Assembly (NCBI GenBank): GCA_013822735.1 | Contig: PNKZ01000001.1 | Span: 1,049,434 to 1,113,433, forward strand | Length of the DNA stretch: 64,000 nt | Reading direction: 5' to 3' | Source: Pirellula sp. | GTDB lineage: Bacteria; Planctomycetota; Planctomycetia; Pirellulales; PNKZ01 | Shown: piece by piece, positions 16,797 to 26,031 of the stretch | Numbering within the stretch: the stretch's first letter is position 1 | Layout of the letters: every line of letters begins with the position of its first letter | Position numbers and translations under genes: made by a program | The notes under the pieces: model-generated | Databases searched by the model: none | What the model saw: the letters and a program-made list of their open reading frames with translations, nothing else | What the model was told of the DNA's origin: nothing

Positions 16797-16846
16797 AGCC
16801 CGCCGTCGGCGACGGCGGGCGGCCCCCGGTCGCCGACCGGGGGCTA
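16797..16846. repeat. Double-hairpin palindromic repeat, copy 1
   Basis: Two adjacent perfect palindromes, GCCCGCCGTCGGCGACGGCGGGC and CCCCCGGTCGCCGACCGGGGG. The same element occurs reversed at 37018-37068, and a single-hairpin relative lies at 19528-19552. It sits between convergent genes and its end supplies the stop codon of the Gfo/Idh gene. It is REP-like. Confidence 0.8.
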
Positions 16847-17839
16847 AACGCTACTCAGCGTGATTAGTTCCTTCTTGTCAGCCGCGTCGCGCGCCCTGAG
16901 CACGATTTCCGTCATCGCGTAGGCGTCTTCCTTCGGGAACCGGCAGGGGGTGCCGTCGACGACCGAGTGGAGGAAGTCGACGAACATGTTTTCGCTCGTG
17001 CCCGGATCGATCTGGTAGGTCTTCTTCTTGGCCGTCGTCAGGGCGATGTAGTTCCAAGCTTGCTGCGTCTCGATCACGCCGTCGCCGCCGGCGATCCGGA
17101 GCCGATCGTCGCCGTGCGTCGCGTAGGTTTCCGGCAGCAGATAGTCGAGCCGCGCAGTGCCGGTTGCGCCGTTGCCGTAACGCACCAGCACCGAGGCCGT
17201 ATCTTCGCTTTCGACGAACTCCGGCGAGGCGACGTTGGCATGGAAGGCCGCGAGGTGCGTGAAGTCGAGCCCCGGTACCCAGCGCATCAGGTCGAGCGCG
17301 TGCACGCCGATGTAGGGAATTGTGCCGCCGAGGCGCTTACGCGACGTTTCCCACTCGTCGCGCTCTTCGAGTCGATACGATTTTTGGCATGTCACAAGAC
17401 CGACCGTGCCGATGTCCCCCTTCTGCACGAGCTCGCGCATCGTGCGGTACTTCGCTTCGTACCGCATCCGCAGGAGCATCGTCAGCTTTACGTTCGCGCC
17501 GTCGACCGCCTTGCGAACCCGAGCAAGGTCGTCGAGCGTCGTCGCCAGCGGTTTCTCGGCGCAGATATGCACTCCGTGACCGGCCAGCTTGATGAGTTGT
17601 TCCGGCCGCAAGACGTTTTCATCGGCGACGACGCAGACGTCCATCTCCGTGTGCTCGACGAGGTGCTGCCAATGTTGATACTGCTCCGCCTTCTCGGCGA
17701 GCGGCTGTTTCTTGCAAAACTTGGCGACTTCCTCCTTGTCGTAATCGCTCACGGCGACGACGCGCGCGTCCTTCCACTGGGCCGCCCCCTTCATGCAATC
17801 GCTGACGTGCCCGCGCAGTCCGATGATGCCGATACGCAT
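16844..17839 (-). CDS. Gfo/Idh/MocA family oxidoreductase
   Basis: A 331-residue NAD(P)-dependent sugar or inositol dehydrogenase-type protein. The N-terminus MRIGIIGLRGH is the Rossmann glycine loop, and CAEKPLATT contains the EKP signature whose lysine takes part in catalysis in this family. The C-terminal alpha/beta domain follows. No signal peptide is present, so it is cytoplasmic. The frame extends to 17884, but ATG 17839 starts the fold and is preceded by AAGGCGG. It is upstream of nothing on its own strand. The sugar-related neighbours (FAD oxidoreductase, kinase, sulfatases) suggest sugar-acid catabolism. Confidence 0.9.
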   Translation of the reverse strand: MRIGIIGLRGHVSDCMKGAAQWKDARVVAVSDYDKEEVAKFCKKQPLAEKAEQYQHWQHLVEHTEMDVCVVADENVLRPEQLIKLAGHGVHICAEKPLATTLDDLARVRKAVDGANVKLTMLLRMRYEAKYRTMRELVQKGDIGTVGLVTCQKSYRLEERDEWETSRKRLGGTIPYIGVHALDLMRWVPGLDFTHLAAFHANVASPEFVESEDTASVLVRYGNGATGTARLDYLLPETYATHGDDRLRIAGGDGVIETQQAWNYIALTTAKKKTYQIDPGTSENMFVDFLHSVVDGTPCRFPKEDAYAMTEIVLRARDAADKKELITLSSV

Positions 17840-17991
17840 GATGCCGCCTTCTTGTTTCATTGAACCACAGAGACGCAGAGGCACGTAGAAGATGAGGAGA
17901 GGGGGAGGCTGGGAGAGTGCGACACCGGGGGATGAAGTGTGGCGAAACTCATCTCCCTCTCTCCCCTTCTCCGAGTCTCCCCGTCTCCCTG

Positions 17992-19485
17992 TTAAACCTT
18001 CATCGCTTGTTCAAATTGCAGTTTGGTCCACGTCGGGCGGATTTCTTCGAACGGCGTTTCGCGCGGCGTGGTGCCGCTCAATGCCGCCACGGCGGCCGCC
18101 GCACCGGCCGCTTCCCCCAACGCCACGGAGTTGCCGGTCACGCGATAGCTTGAGTGCGAGATGAAGTCGCCGCTGATGCACCGGCCGGCCAGCAGTAGGC
18201 CGTCGACGTCTTTCGCCACCAACGCGCGATACGGAATATCGTAAGGGTGCGACTTCACCGGTTTCGCTTCAATTCCCTTGGTCTTCGTCGGATCGGTCGA
18301 GTGCACGTCGATGCCGAACGTCACGCGGCAGACGGCGTCTTTGTGCCGCACGCCGACGGCCAAGTCGTTTATCGTCACTTCGTAGAGTCCGCGAATGCGG
18401 CGTCCTTCGCGGACGCCGATCTGTTCGCCGGTCGCCACGATTTTCACGCCGCTCCAGACGCCGCCGAGGCCGCGCAACCCGTTGACGAGCTTGTGCAACT
18501 CGCCGCGGGCGCGCATCGTGGCGGCGGTCATCTGCCCGGCATCGAGCGACGACACGCCGTACTCATGGTTGGCCATGAGCGCAAACAGGTCTTCGCGCAG
18601 ATGAAACATCGTCGGCTTGGCGTACGAAGGGGAATGGCCCCCCTTCTCCATCTCGGCGCGCAGCCGATCTTTCGGCCCGGCCCAACCGCCGGCTTCGGCC
18701 AGTTCGCGCGTAAACGGCGTGACGTCCTCCGGCTTGATGCCGGTAAGCAAGGCCATCAAGCTCATCGGCTGGGCGAGCCCGCCGTCGGGCGAACCGTAGT
18801 CGAAGCCGCAACCGGCGAGCGCCGCCAGATCGCCGTCGCCCGTGCAGTCTACGAACGTTTTGGCCCGCCACGCTTGCCGGCCCGACTTGCTTTCGGTGAC
18901 CACGAGCGCGAGCCGGTTCTGCTTGTCCTTGAGCGCTGCAACGACGCGCGTGTGCAACTGCACGCGCACGCCGACGGCAGAGACCATTTCTTCCAGCAGC
19001 AATTTCATCTGCTCGACATCGTACGCCACGCTCCCTTTATGTTTTTGGGCAAAGCGGGCTTCGAGATGTCGCACGATTTCCGCCATGAGGCCCGGCTTGT
19101 TCGCGTAGTCGAGAATCCAGGTGAGGGCTCCGGCCGTCCACACGCCGCCGAGGCAGCCGTGCACTTCGAGCAGTCGCACCTTCGCGCCGGCGCGGGCCGC
19201 GTTGATAGCCGCGGCAATGCCGGCAGGCCCGGCGCCGCAGACGATCACATCGCACTCTTCGACGACCGGCACGTCGCGAGCCGCTTCATGAAACACGCCG
19301 GAGGCGAAATCGCCGCTCGCGGGCGTGCGACTGCCTAGCGCCGGCAGGTCTTTCACGTCGGCCGGTGCGGCAGGCGTTGCCTTCGCATCGGCCGCGGCTG
19401 CGAAAAGTTGCGGAGCGGCGCCGAGTGCGCCCAACGCGCCGGCGGCGGCTTGGCCGAAGGCGCGACGTGTGTAACGGGAAGACAT
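17992..19485 (-). CDS. FAD-dependent oxidoreductase with Tat signal
   Basis: A 497-residue protein. It begins MSSRYTRRAFGQAAAGALG, a twin-arginine export signal, followed by an Ala-rich linker. The FAD-binding loop DVIVCGAGPAGIAAAINAARAG lies near residues 78-99, then CLGGVWTAGAL, and a late segment VDGLLLAGRCISGDF typical of FAD_oxidored proteins. It is therefore probably an exported flavoprotein oxidising a sugar-related or other small molecule. The start at 19485 is chosen because the Tat motif begins there, although the frame continues to 19731. It lies 150 bases upstream of the Gfo/Idh gene on the same strand, with a purine/pyrimidine-rich repeat between. Confidence 0.9.
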   Translation of the reverse strand: MSSRYTRRAFGQAAAGALGALGAAPQLFAAAADAKATPAAPADVKDLPALGSRTPASGDFASGVFHEAARDVPVVEECDVIVCGAGPAGIAAAINAARAGAKVRLLEVHGCLGGVWTAGALTWILDYANKPGLMAEIVRHLEARFAQKHKGSVAYDVEQMKLLLEEMVSAVGVRVQLHTRVVAALKDKQNRLALVVTESKSGRQAWRAKTFVDCTGDGDLAALAGCGFDYGSPDGGLAQPMSLMALLTGIKPEDVTPFTRELAEAGGWAGPKDRLRAEMEKGGHSPSYAKPTMFHLREDLFALMANHEYGVSSLDAGQMTAATMRARGELHKLVNGLRGLGGVWSGVKIVATGEQIGVREGRRIRGLYEVTINDLAVGVRHKDAVCRVTFGIDVHSTDPTKTKGIEAKPVKSHPYDIPYRALVAKDVDGLLLAGRCISGDFISHSSYRVTGNSVALGEAAGAAAAVAALSGTTPRETPFEEIRPTWTKLQFEQAMKV

Positions 19486-19527
19486 AGCAGAGATCTCGCG
19501 GATGCGAATGCGTGTGTGAAGGCGGTG

Positions 19528-19552
19528 AGCCCGGGGTCGCCGACCCCGGGCT
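19528..19552. repeat. Single palindrome of the REP-like family
   Basis: AGCCCGGGGTCGCCGACCCCGGGCT, a near-perfect hairpin just upstream of the FAD oxidoreductase start. It resembles one half of the double elements at 16797-16846 and 37018-37068. Confidence 0.7.
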
Positions 19553-19719
19553 AAATGGCGAAGACGGACACTTGCCGATTGTAAGCCGCGCCGGGCGACG
19601 CCTGCAAACATGAACCGCCGGTAAGCGGTAAACGCAGGCAGGCCAAAAACTCCTTGGACATCCACGTACGCGGCCGGGAAAATGACGAGAGCATCGCCCA
19701 ACGTTGCGGAGTTCTGACT

Positions 19720-20796
19720 ATGAAATGGCAAACGGTCGGGTATCTCATAATCGTCGTCGGGGCGATATCAATTGCAGGCTATGTTGCTTGTGTCCCGTGG
19801 ATCAACCGTGTTCCTGGCGCGCCAAAGCGGATCATCGTGGAGATCGGCCAACTGCAGACGGCGATACAGTCCTACAAAGAAAAGCACGACGAGTTTCCAC
19901 CCTGTCTCGCCGACGCGAACCCGACCGACCGTAAGGTGCGATTCATGCGGCATCTCGAGAAAGCGTTTGAACAGTCTGCGTACGGTAACTCTGAGGAGGC
20001 ATTCGATCGCTTGAATGCGCAAGTTCAGAACGGCTTCGCTGGCGGCGGTCAGGCGTACAATTTCAAGGACGCCGGCGGAACGATTCGGCCGCTTGATCTT
20101 GATACGCTCGATGCCGCCGAGTCGATCGTCTTTTGGCTGGGAGGATTTCCGACCCCCTACATCGCACAGTCCCAAGCCACGATTGCCAATCGTCGCATTT
20201 TTGGATTTCATCGAGATGCCGACGATCCCATGCGTCGCGATGCGGCAGGGACGGAAGGACTCGATCCGCTGCGCTATCGGACCGATCCGTTTCATCAGTT
20301 CGACGAAACACGGCTCTGCGATCAAGACGACGACGGCTGGTTCGAGTATTTGCCGTTTCCACAAGTTGCAAATGCGGTCGTCGCCCCGTTCGTCTATTTC
20401 GACGCCAAGTGCTATGTCGACTCGGGAAAGCAGCCGAGCTTGCTAGGAGCGGTGCTCTATCCTCGCGACCTACAACTCACGAAGGAATTCGGCTTTGCGG
20501 TTCCCTATGCCGAAAGGTTCACGCCGTCGACGAACGCCGTTACTTGGCACAATCCCGAAACCTTCCAGATCGTCTGCGGCGGACTCGACTGCCTGTACGA
20601 AACGCCGAATCCCAGATTCCATAAGAAACAATTTGGAAGATACGAGCGAAGAATCGTGGTCCTGCCAGACGGCACGACCTACCAATGGGAGGCTTCGGGC
20701 CAAGTTACCATCAGCGAATCGATGAGTAGCGAAGAGAGCGATAACCTGACCAACCTGTCGTCGAACACCATCGGAGAGATGGCGACAGGAAGTTAA
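19720..20796 (+). CDS. Membrane-anchored pseudopilin-like protein of unknown function
   Basis: A 358-residue protein with a single N-terminal membrane segment (VGYLIIVVGAISIAGYVACV), followed by an amphipathic helix (EIGQLQTAIQSYKEKHDEFPPCLAD). That order resembles type II secretion G-type pseudopilins, although no prepilin cleavage Gly and no methylation motif are evident. The large C-terminal domain carries an acidic loop, CDQDDDGWFEYLPF, which may bind calcium. It should sit on the outer face of the cytoplasmic membrane. The start at 19720 places the membrane segment at the terminus. Not recognised beyond this. It stands alone and converges with the sugar kinase. Confidence 0.7.
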   Translation: MKWQTVGYLIIVVGAISIAGYVACVPWINRVPGAPKRIIVEIGQLQTAIQSYKEKHDEFPPCLADANPTDRKVRFMRHLEKAFEQSAYGNSEEAFDRLNAQVQNGFAGGGQAYNFKDAGGTIRPLDLDTLDAAESIVFWLGGFPTPYIAQSQATIANRRIFGFHRDADDPMRRDAAGTEGLDPLRYRTDPFHQFDETRLCDQDDDGWFEYLPFPQVANAVVAPFVYFDAKCYVDSGKQPSLLGAVLYPRDLQLTKEFGFAVPYAERFTPSTNAVTWHNPETFQIVCGGLDCLYETPNPRFHKKQFGRYERRIVVLPDGTTYQWEASGQVTISESMSSEESDNLTNLSSNTIGEMATGS

Positions 20797-20803
20797 TCAA
20801 TGT

Positions 20804-20901
20804 AGGCGAGCGTCGAACCGTGAGGCCGACGTGTTTGGGAATTGCGGCATCAATTCTCAGAGAACGCCGGACACGTCGGGCTTACGCCTCGACGCTCGCC
20901 T
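20804..20901. repeat. Large nested palindrome between convergent genes
   Basis: Outer arms AGGCGAGCGTCGA and TCGACGCTCGCCT (13 perfect pairs) enclose inner arms CCGACGTGT and ACACGTCGG. The folded element would be about 98 bases long. It lies between a plus-strand stop at 20796 and a minus-strand stop at 20923, so it could end transcription from both sides, although it lacks a T-run. Confidence 0.7.
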
Positions 20902-20922
20902 CGGAAAGATGCACGACCATGA

Positions 20923-22011
20923 CTAGCGGCGCACTCTGCCGCTCGTCGAGCCGCCCATCAGGGCTTCTACTTCTTCGCGGCTGGAGTAGTTGAAGTCGCC
21001 GATGATCGAGTGTTTCAGAGCGCTGGCCGCGACGGCGAACTTCAGGGCTTGTTGAGGGTCGGCATGTTCGGGCGTGTTCAAGGCGAACATCAGACCGGCC
21101 GCGAACGAATCGCCGCCGCCGACGCGGTCTACGATGTCGCGGATTTCGTACGGCTTGTACTTCCCCTCGGCGTCAAGCGGCGCGTAGAGGGCCCGATCGC
21201 CGGCCTTTTCATACAGCATGGCGCCCCAATTGTTGTGGTCGGCCGAGTAGCTTTCGCGGAGCGTCACGGCGATCCGGCTGATGTTCGGGAAGCGGCGCGT
21301 GATCTCGCGGGCCACCTGCAAGTAGCCGGCCGCGTTGAGCTTGCCGGCTTCGATGTTGGTGCCGGCCGCGTGGATGTCGAGCACGTCGGCGGAGTCTTCT
21401 TCGTTGGCGATGAGCAGGTCGACGCTCTTGAGCACTTCGCTCATGCACTCGCGCGCGAGCAAGTTCGGCTTCATGCCGGGGCGCCAGCGCCAGAGCTTCT
21501 TGCGATAATTGAGGTCGCAAGAAACGGTACAGCCGCGGCGCTTCGCTTCGCGCACGACGGCGAGCGTCGCTTCGAAGGCCCGTTCGCTGAGCGACGGGGT
21601 GATGCCGGTGGCGTGTACCCAACGAATGCCTTCAAAGGCTTTGTCGAGCTTGTATTCTTCCGCCCCGGCGAGCGAGATGGCGCTGTAGTCGCGGTCGTAC
21701 GTGACGGTGCTGCCGCGCTGGTTGGCCCCGGTTTCGACATAGTAAACGCCGAGCCGGCCTTCGGCGCGACGTGCCACGGACGACGTGTCGACGCCGAGCC
21801 CCCGCAGGGTGCAGACGACGGCGTCGCCGAGCATGTTCTTCGGCAGCATCGTGAGATACCGGGCCTGCGCGCCGAGCAAGGAGAGCGAGACGCAGCAATT
21901 GGCCTCGGCCCCGGCAAACGTGACGTCGACCGAACCGGGGAGAACTTGCGCCAGCCGGCGATGACCGGCGGGCGCAATACGCATCATGACTTCGCCGAAA
22001 CCGAGGAACAT
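20923..22011 (-). CDS. kdgK: PfkB-family sugar kinase, 2-keto-3-deoxygluconate kinase type
   Basis: A 362-residue ribokinase-fold enzyme. The N-terminus FLGFGEVMMRIAPAGHRRLAQ and the early AGAEANCCVSLSLLGA resemble KDG kinases, which phosphorylate 2-dehydro-3-deoxygluconate with ATP in the breakdown of uronic and aldonic acids. PfkB signature 2, DRVGGGDSFAAGL, carries the catalytic aspartate. The Asp-Glu pair IANEEDSADVL is also typical of KDG kinases. Neighbouring sulfatases and oxidoreductases fit a polysaccharide-degrading context. The exact substrate is an inference, and fructokinase or another PfkB sugar kinase is possible. The two sulfatases follow on the same strand after 35 bases. Confidence 0.8.
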   Translation of the reverse strand: MFLGFGEVMMRIAPAGHRRLAQVLPGSVDVTFAGAEANCCVSLSLLGAQARYLTMLPKNMLGDAVVCTLRGLGVDTSSVARRAEGRLGVYYVETGANQRGSTVTYDRDYSAISLAGAEEYKLDKAFEGIRWVHATGITPSLSERAFEATLAVVREAKRRGCTVSCDLNYRKKLWRWRPGMKPNLLARECMSEVLKSVDLLIANEEDSADVLDIHAAGTNIEAGKLNAAGYLQVAREITRRFPNISRIAVTLRESYSADHNNWGAMLYEKAGDRALYAPLDAEGKYKPYEIRDIVDRVGGGDSFAAGLMFALNTPEHADPQQALKFAVAASALKHSIIGDFNYSSREEVEALMGGSTSGRVRR

Positions 22012-22046
22012 GCAATTACTCAGCTAAAGAAACGGGGGATAGTCCG

Positions 22047-23609
22047 TTACTTATAACTGGCTCGAAGCCTGGCGCTAAGGTCCTTCACCACGTCGGCGAA
22101 TTGCGGATCTTCGGCGAGGTTTTTCATCTCTTCCGGGTCGGCTTCGTGATCGTAGAGTTGCAGGCCTTGGCGACCTTCGTCCCATTCGATGTAGCGGAAG
22201 CGCTCGGTGCGGATGGCGCGACCGAGGAAGCCTCCCTTTTTCTTGCCGGCACCGGCGCCGGTCTTCGGGGCATCGCCCGCCGCGGCAACGGCTTCCGGCT
22301 TCTTCTTGCCGGCTTTCTTGGCACCCGGCTTCTTCGCCGGGGCCGCCTCGGCCTTGGCGTCGGCAGGAGCGTTGATTGCCGGCGACGTCGTGCCGACCGG
22401 CACGCCGCGCAGCACCTGCGAGAACGCCGGATGGTCCCACGCCGCGATCGGATCGGCCAAGAGCGGCTTCAGGCTTTCGCCGTCGGTCTTGGGGGCATCG
22501 ATGCCGCAGAGGTCGGCGAGCGTCGCGTGCAGGTCGACGAGCTCGACGGTGCGCGGGCAAGAACGGCCGTTGGCTTTCGCGCGCGGGTCGTAGATCAGAA
22601 GCGGCACGCGGGCCGATTGTTCCCAGATGCTTTGCTTCTGCCACAGCCCATGCTCGCTGAGATGGTAGCCGTGGTCGCTGTGGAAAACGACGATCGTCTT
22701 GTCGGCAAGCTTCAGGCGATCGAGCGCATCGAGCAGTTTGCCGACTTGAGCATCCATCAGCGAGATGCTGGCGTAGTAGGCCTGAATGATCTCACGCCGC
22801 GTCTTGTCGTCGAGCTGGTCTTGTTCCTTCTTGTAGCTGCCGAAGGCCGCAGCGGGCAACACGGCACGATGATCAGAAGGAACTTCGGCCGGCGTGCACT
22901 TCTCGAGCGGATAGAGCTTGAAGAAGTTCTTCGTCGCCACATAGGGCGTATGCGGACGATAGAAACCACAGGCCAAGAAAAACGGTTTGTCTTGGTTGGC
23001 TTCGAGCAGCTTGATGGTTTCGGCGGCGCCGATGCCGTCGGTTTGGTCGGCGTCGGAGCCGTCGACGGCCAGCCAGCTGAGCACGCCGCCGAACTGGCCC
23101 GGCACGAGCGTGTGGATTTTGTCTTCGACGTCTTTATCCGCTCCGCGCGGGTTGACGACATGTTGCCACGATTTGGGATCGTCGACGCCGTCGGTGCCGA
23201 TCTGCGTCGGCACGCCGTAGTGGAAGAGTTTGCCGACGCGGGCCACGTAGTAGCCGGCCTTCTGAAACGATTGCGGCATCGTTTGCACGTCGGGGATGTT
23301 GTCGCGGAAGTGGCCGCCGTTGCTCAGTTGGCCCGTGTGATCGGGACGCAGGCCGGTGAGAAACGACGAACGGCTCGGCGCGCAAAGCGGATATTGGCAA
23401 TAGGCCCGATCAAAGCGAATACCTTTGGCGGCGAGGCGATCGAGGTTCGGCGTCCTCGCGAGCGGATCGCCGTAGCAAGCGAGCCGATTGCAAAGGTCGT
23501 CGGAGACGACGTAGAGGACGTTCATCTTGGCCGCGCCGGAATCCGCGGCGTCGGCGGAGAAGGCGGTTGCCGCGACAAACAGCAGCGACAATGTCAGGCG
23601 TTTCAACAT
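22047..23609 (-). CDS. Secreted sulfatase, iduronate-2-sulfatase-like
   Basis: A 520-residue exported sulfatase with signal peptide MLKRLTLSLLFVAATAFSADA. The metal and active-site region begins NVLYVVSDDL, and the formylglycine motif is CAPSR (in QYPLCAPSRSSFLTG). Later VVFHSDHGYHL supplies the second metal-binding Asp-His pair. The DDL...LACYG pattern and overall length resemble iduronate-2-sulfatases acting on sulfated polysaccharides. A lysine/alanine-rich insertion near residues 410-450 (KKPGAKKAGKKKP...) is unusual and probably an exposed loop. Activation needs a formylglycine-generating enzyme, which is not in the window. It is co-oriented with the next sulfatase, 51 bases away. Confidence 0.93.
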   Translation of the reverse strand: MLKRLTLSLLFVAATAFSADAADSGAAKMNVLYVVSDDLCNRLACYGDPLARTPNLDRLAAKGIRFDRAYCQYPLCAPSRSSFLTGLRPDHTGQLSNGGHFRDNIPDVQTMPQSFQKAGYYVARVGKLFHYGVPTQIGTDGVDDPKSWQHVVNPRGADKDVEDKIHTLVPGQFGGVLSWLAVDGSDADQTDGIGAAETIKLLEANQDKPFFLACGFYRPHTPYVATKNFFKLYPLEKCTPAEVPSDHRAVLPAAAFGSYKKEQDQLDDKTRREIIQAYYASISLMDAQVGKLLDALDRLKLADKTIVVFHSDHGYHLSEHGLWQKQSIWEQSARVPLLIYDPRAKANGRSCPRTVELVDLHATLADLCGIDAPKTDGESLKPLLADPIAAWDHPAFSQVLRGVPVGTTSPAINAPADAKAEAAPAKKPGAKKAGKKKPEAVAAAGDAPKTGAGAGKKKGGFLGRAIRTERFRYIEWDEGRQGLQLYDHEADPEEMKNLAEDPQFADVVKDLSARLRASYK

Positions 23610-23660
23610 GGGAATACTCGTGAGGATGGGATGCGGGAATGTTCGGGTGGTTCGCTGGCG

Positions 23661-25616
23661 CTACTCTTTGCGCGTGGCGAGGATATGTTCGCAGACACGG
23701 GCCGCGTAGCCTTTGTCGACTTTCGCGAGTGTCTTCACTTCCGGCAGAAACGCGGCGGCTTGCGGCCCGAGAGCGTCGACGGCCAGAATCGCGACATGTC
23801 GCACTTCGGGGTTGTCGCTTTGCATTCCTTCGATATAGATCGGGCGCGCGAGCTTCAGCGACGATTCGTCGACCATGCCGTCGGCGGCGCGGCGCAGTTC
23901 GACGAGCGACTGGGCCGCGGCAATCCGTACGGGAAGTTCGGAACTGCGCGAAGCGCTCAAGAGCATGTCGGCCGCACGGGGCAAATCTTTCCAGGGGCCG
24001 CCCAGGAATTCGGCGCAGCGCACGCGAATCGCCGTGAGGCCCGGGCCGAAATCTCGCGACGCCTTCACGGCAAGCATGTCGTTGATGATCGAGGCGGGGT
24101 CGTGCGTGGCGGCCCAAGCCGGGTCGAACTGAATTCGCCAGAGCGCGTGGATGCGCTGCGCGGCGTTACGCATTTCGGCGTTCTCGCGCCACTTCGGCCC
24201 TTGACGGAGAAATGTCTGCAGCGAAGTTTCCGGGAGAAACCCCGTGTCCCGCACTTCGTCGACCCATGCCTCGTGCGCGGCGCGGAGGCGTGCGAGGGTC
24301 GCCGCATGTTGCGGATCGGCGGCGAGGTTGTTGATCTCGTGCGGGTCGGCGTTGCAATCGTAGAGTTCTTCGCGCGGTTTCTCTGCGGCCATGAACGGAA
24401 GCTGCGCGCCTGTGAGCTTGCCCTCGGCCGAGAGCCGACGTAGCTCTTGCATCGTGGGCATCTCGTTCATGTAGCTGATGTTTTGCGAATAGGGTTTCCA
24501 CCACTCGTAGTTGCGAATGTATTTGAATTGCGCGTCGCGGACGCTGCGAATCATATCGATACGGTCGTCCATCCGGTCGCGCGCTCCGTACACGTATTCG
24601 CGCGGCTTCTCCGCTTGCGCGGCGCCGAGAAACGCCTGCCCCTGCATGACGGAGGGAATCTCCAGACCGGCGATCGAGAGTACCGTCGGCGCGAGATCGA
24701 CAAATGCGACGAGGTCGTCGCGCACGGTGCCGGGCTGCAGCTCGACGGACTTTGTCGCCGCGGCGCGAAGCTTCTCCGGCCAGCGAACGATGAGCGGCAC
24801 GTGGAGGCTGGAGTCGTAGAGCCAGCGCTTGGCGCGCGGCATGCCGGCGCCGTGGTCGCTATAGAAGAAGACGATCGTATCGTCGGCCAGGCCGGCCTCT
24901 TCCAGTTCGCGGAGCTTATCGGCGACGAGGTAATCCATCGCCGTAATGTCGTCGTAGTACTGCTTAATGTCTTTACGCACGACCGGGGTGTCCGGGAAAT
25001 ACGGAGGAACCGGAGCTTTCGCGGGATCGTGCCGCTGGTCGGCCGTGAGACGCTCGGTGTTTCTCTCGTAAGCCTTCTGCGGAGCGCGAATCTGGCTTTC
25101 GTGCGTCACGGTGAAATTGAACACGGCGAAGAACGGCTGGTCCTTGCCGCGATTCTTCCAGTGGGCCTTGCCGCTCGATTCATCCCACGCTCCGGCGGGA
25201 GCCGTGAAGTTGTAGTCGGTCTTGGAGTTGTTCGTGCAATAGTAGCCGGCGTCGCGCAGATACTCGCTGAAGCACTTCACATCGGGCGGGAGCACCGTCT
25301 TCGAGCGCATGTGCTGCGAACCGATCGAGCAAGGATACATGCCGGTGATGATGCCGGAGCGGCTCGGCGCGCAGACGCCGATATGGGTGAAGCAGTGCGT
25401 GAAGCGCGTTCCCTCCGCAGCCAGCCGATCGATCGTCGGCGAATGCGAATACTTATCGCCGTAGCAACCGAGGTCGGGGCTCATGTCTTCGCAAGTGAGC
25501 CAAAGGATGTTGGGCTGCGCGGCGGCCTTGAGCGACGACCATGGCGCAAGCGCCGCGAGTACGAACATCATGGCCGCGCCGAAACGGCGAGCCGACCGAA
25601 AGTGTGCGAACGTCAT
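23661..25616 (-). CDS. Secreted sulfatase with C-terminal HEAT-like extension
   Basis: A 651-residue sulfatase. It has a hydrophobic export signal (MMFVLAALAPWSSLKAAA), a metal-binding region (NILWLTCEDMSPDLGCYGD), the formylglycine motif CAPSR at ICTHIGVCAPSRSGIITG-like positions, and VFFYSDHGAGMPRAKRW. It resembles heparan N-sulfatase-type planctomycete enzymes. Residues from about 480 form a helical-repeat extension (LPVRIAAAQSLVELRRAADG, EVRHVAILAVDALG) not found in the core family, which may bind the polymer or a partner. It is the upstream gene of a pair with the next sulfatase. Expression is probably driven from the 415-base gap shared with the EF-hand gene. Confidence 0.92.
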   Translation of the reverse strand: MTFAHFRSARRFGAAMMFVLAALAPWSSLKAAAQPNILWLTCEDMSPDLGCYGDKYSHSPTIDRLAAEGTRFTHCFTHIGVCAPSRSGIITGMYPCSIGSQHMRSKTVLPPDVKCFSEYLRDAGYYCTNNSKTDYNFTAPAGAWDESSGKAHWKNRGKDQPFFAVFNFTVTHESQIRAPQKAYERNTERLTADQRHDPAKAPVPPYFPDTPVVRKDIKQYYDDITAMDYLVADKLRELEEAGLADDTIVFFYSDHGAGMPRAKRWLYDSSLHVPLIVRWPEKLRAAATKSVELQPGTVRDDLVAFVDLAPTVLSIAGLEIPSVMQGQAFLGAAQAEKPREYVYGARDRMDDRIDMIRSVRDAQFKYIRNYEWWKPYSQNISYMNEMPTMQELRRLSAEGKLTGAQLPFMAAEKPREELYDCNADPHEINNLAADPQHAATLARLRAAHEAWVDEVRDTGFLPETSLQTFLRQGPKWRENAEMRNAAQRIHALWRIQFDPAWAATHDPASIINDMLAVKASRDFGPGLTAIRVRCAEFLGGPWKDLPRAADMLLSASRSSELPVRIAAAQSLVELRRAADGMVDESSLKLARPIYIEGMQSDNPEVRHVAILAVDALGPQAAAFLPEVKTLAKVDKGYAARVCEHILATRKE

Positions 25617-26031
25617 GAGGCAAAGACTCCGTTGCGACCATGCTATGCGGTAGGACGATGCGAGGTGGGCGGCCGGCTGCGCGAATTGAAACCAACGGTG
25701 TGCCGGGCGGCTCCAATCCTAGCCGGCCTTCAGGCGATTTGCCAGCCGCATGACGACACATAACTCGTTGCTTGAGAGAGAGTTCCGTTAACCGAAAGCA
25801 TCCTCGTTTCGCCCCGCTTCGAAGGCCCAAAGAATTCAGGCGTGACGAAAAATAAACGATTGGTGAGGCGCGTCAGTTAAACGTCGAGCTACCGACAACC
25901 TCGGTTTCGGCAACTCGAAACGCCGCGCCACCGGACGACCGGAGCTCAGGCGGATTCGTCCCGTTGCCCGCTGAGTCATCGTTTCTTGTTCCCCCGTCCG
26001 CCTCCCCCCTAGTGATTTGGAGTTCTTGGTC
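25617..26031. other. Divergent intergenic region between sulfatase and EF-hand genes
   Basis: 415 bases that must hold promoters for both divergent genes. I see no clear -35/-10 pair. There is an AAAAATAAACGATTG segment near 25849-25863 and a pyrimidine-rich stretch near 25990-26008. The EF-hand gene has a TTGGAG ribosome site about ten bases before its ATG. Confidence 0.4.

Noticed and set aside
22101..24443. 780-codon plus-strand frame
   Set aside because: It runs antiparallel to two clear sulfatases with CAPSR motifs and signal peptides.
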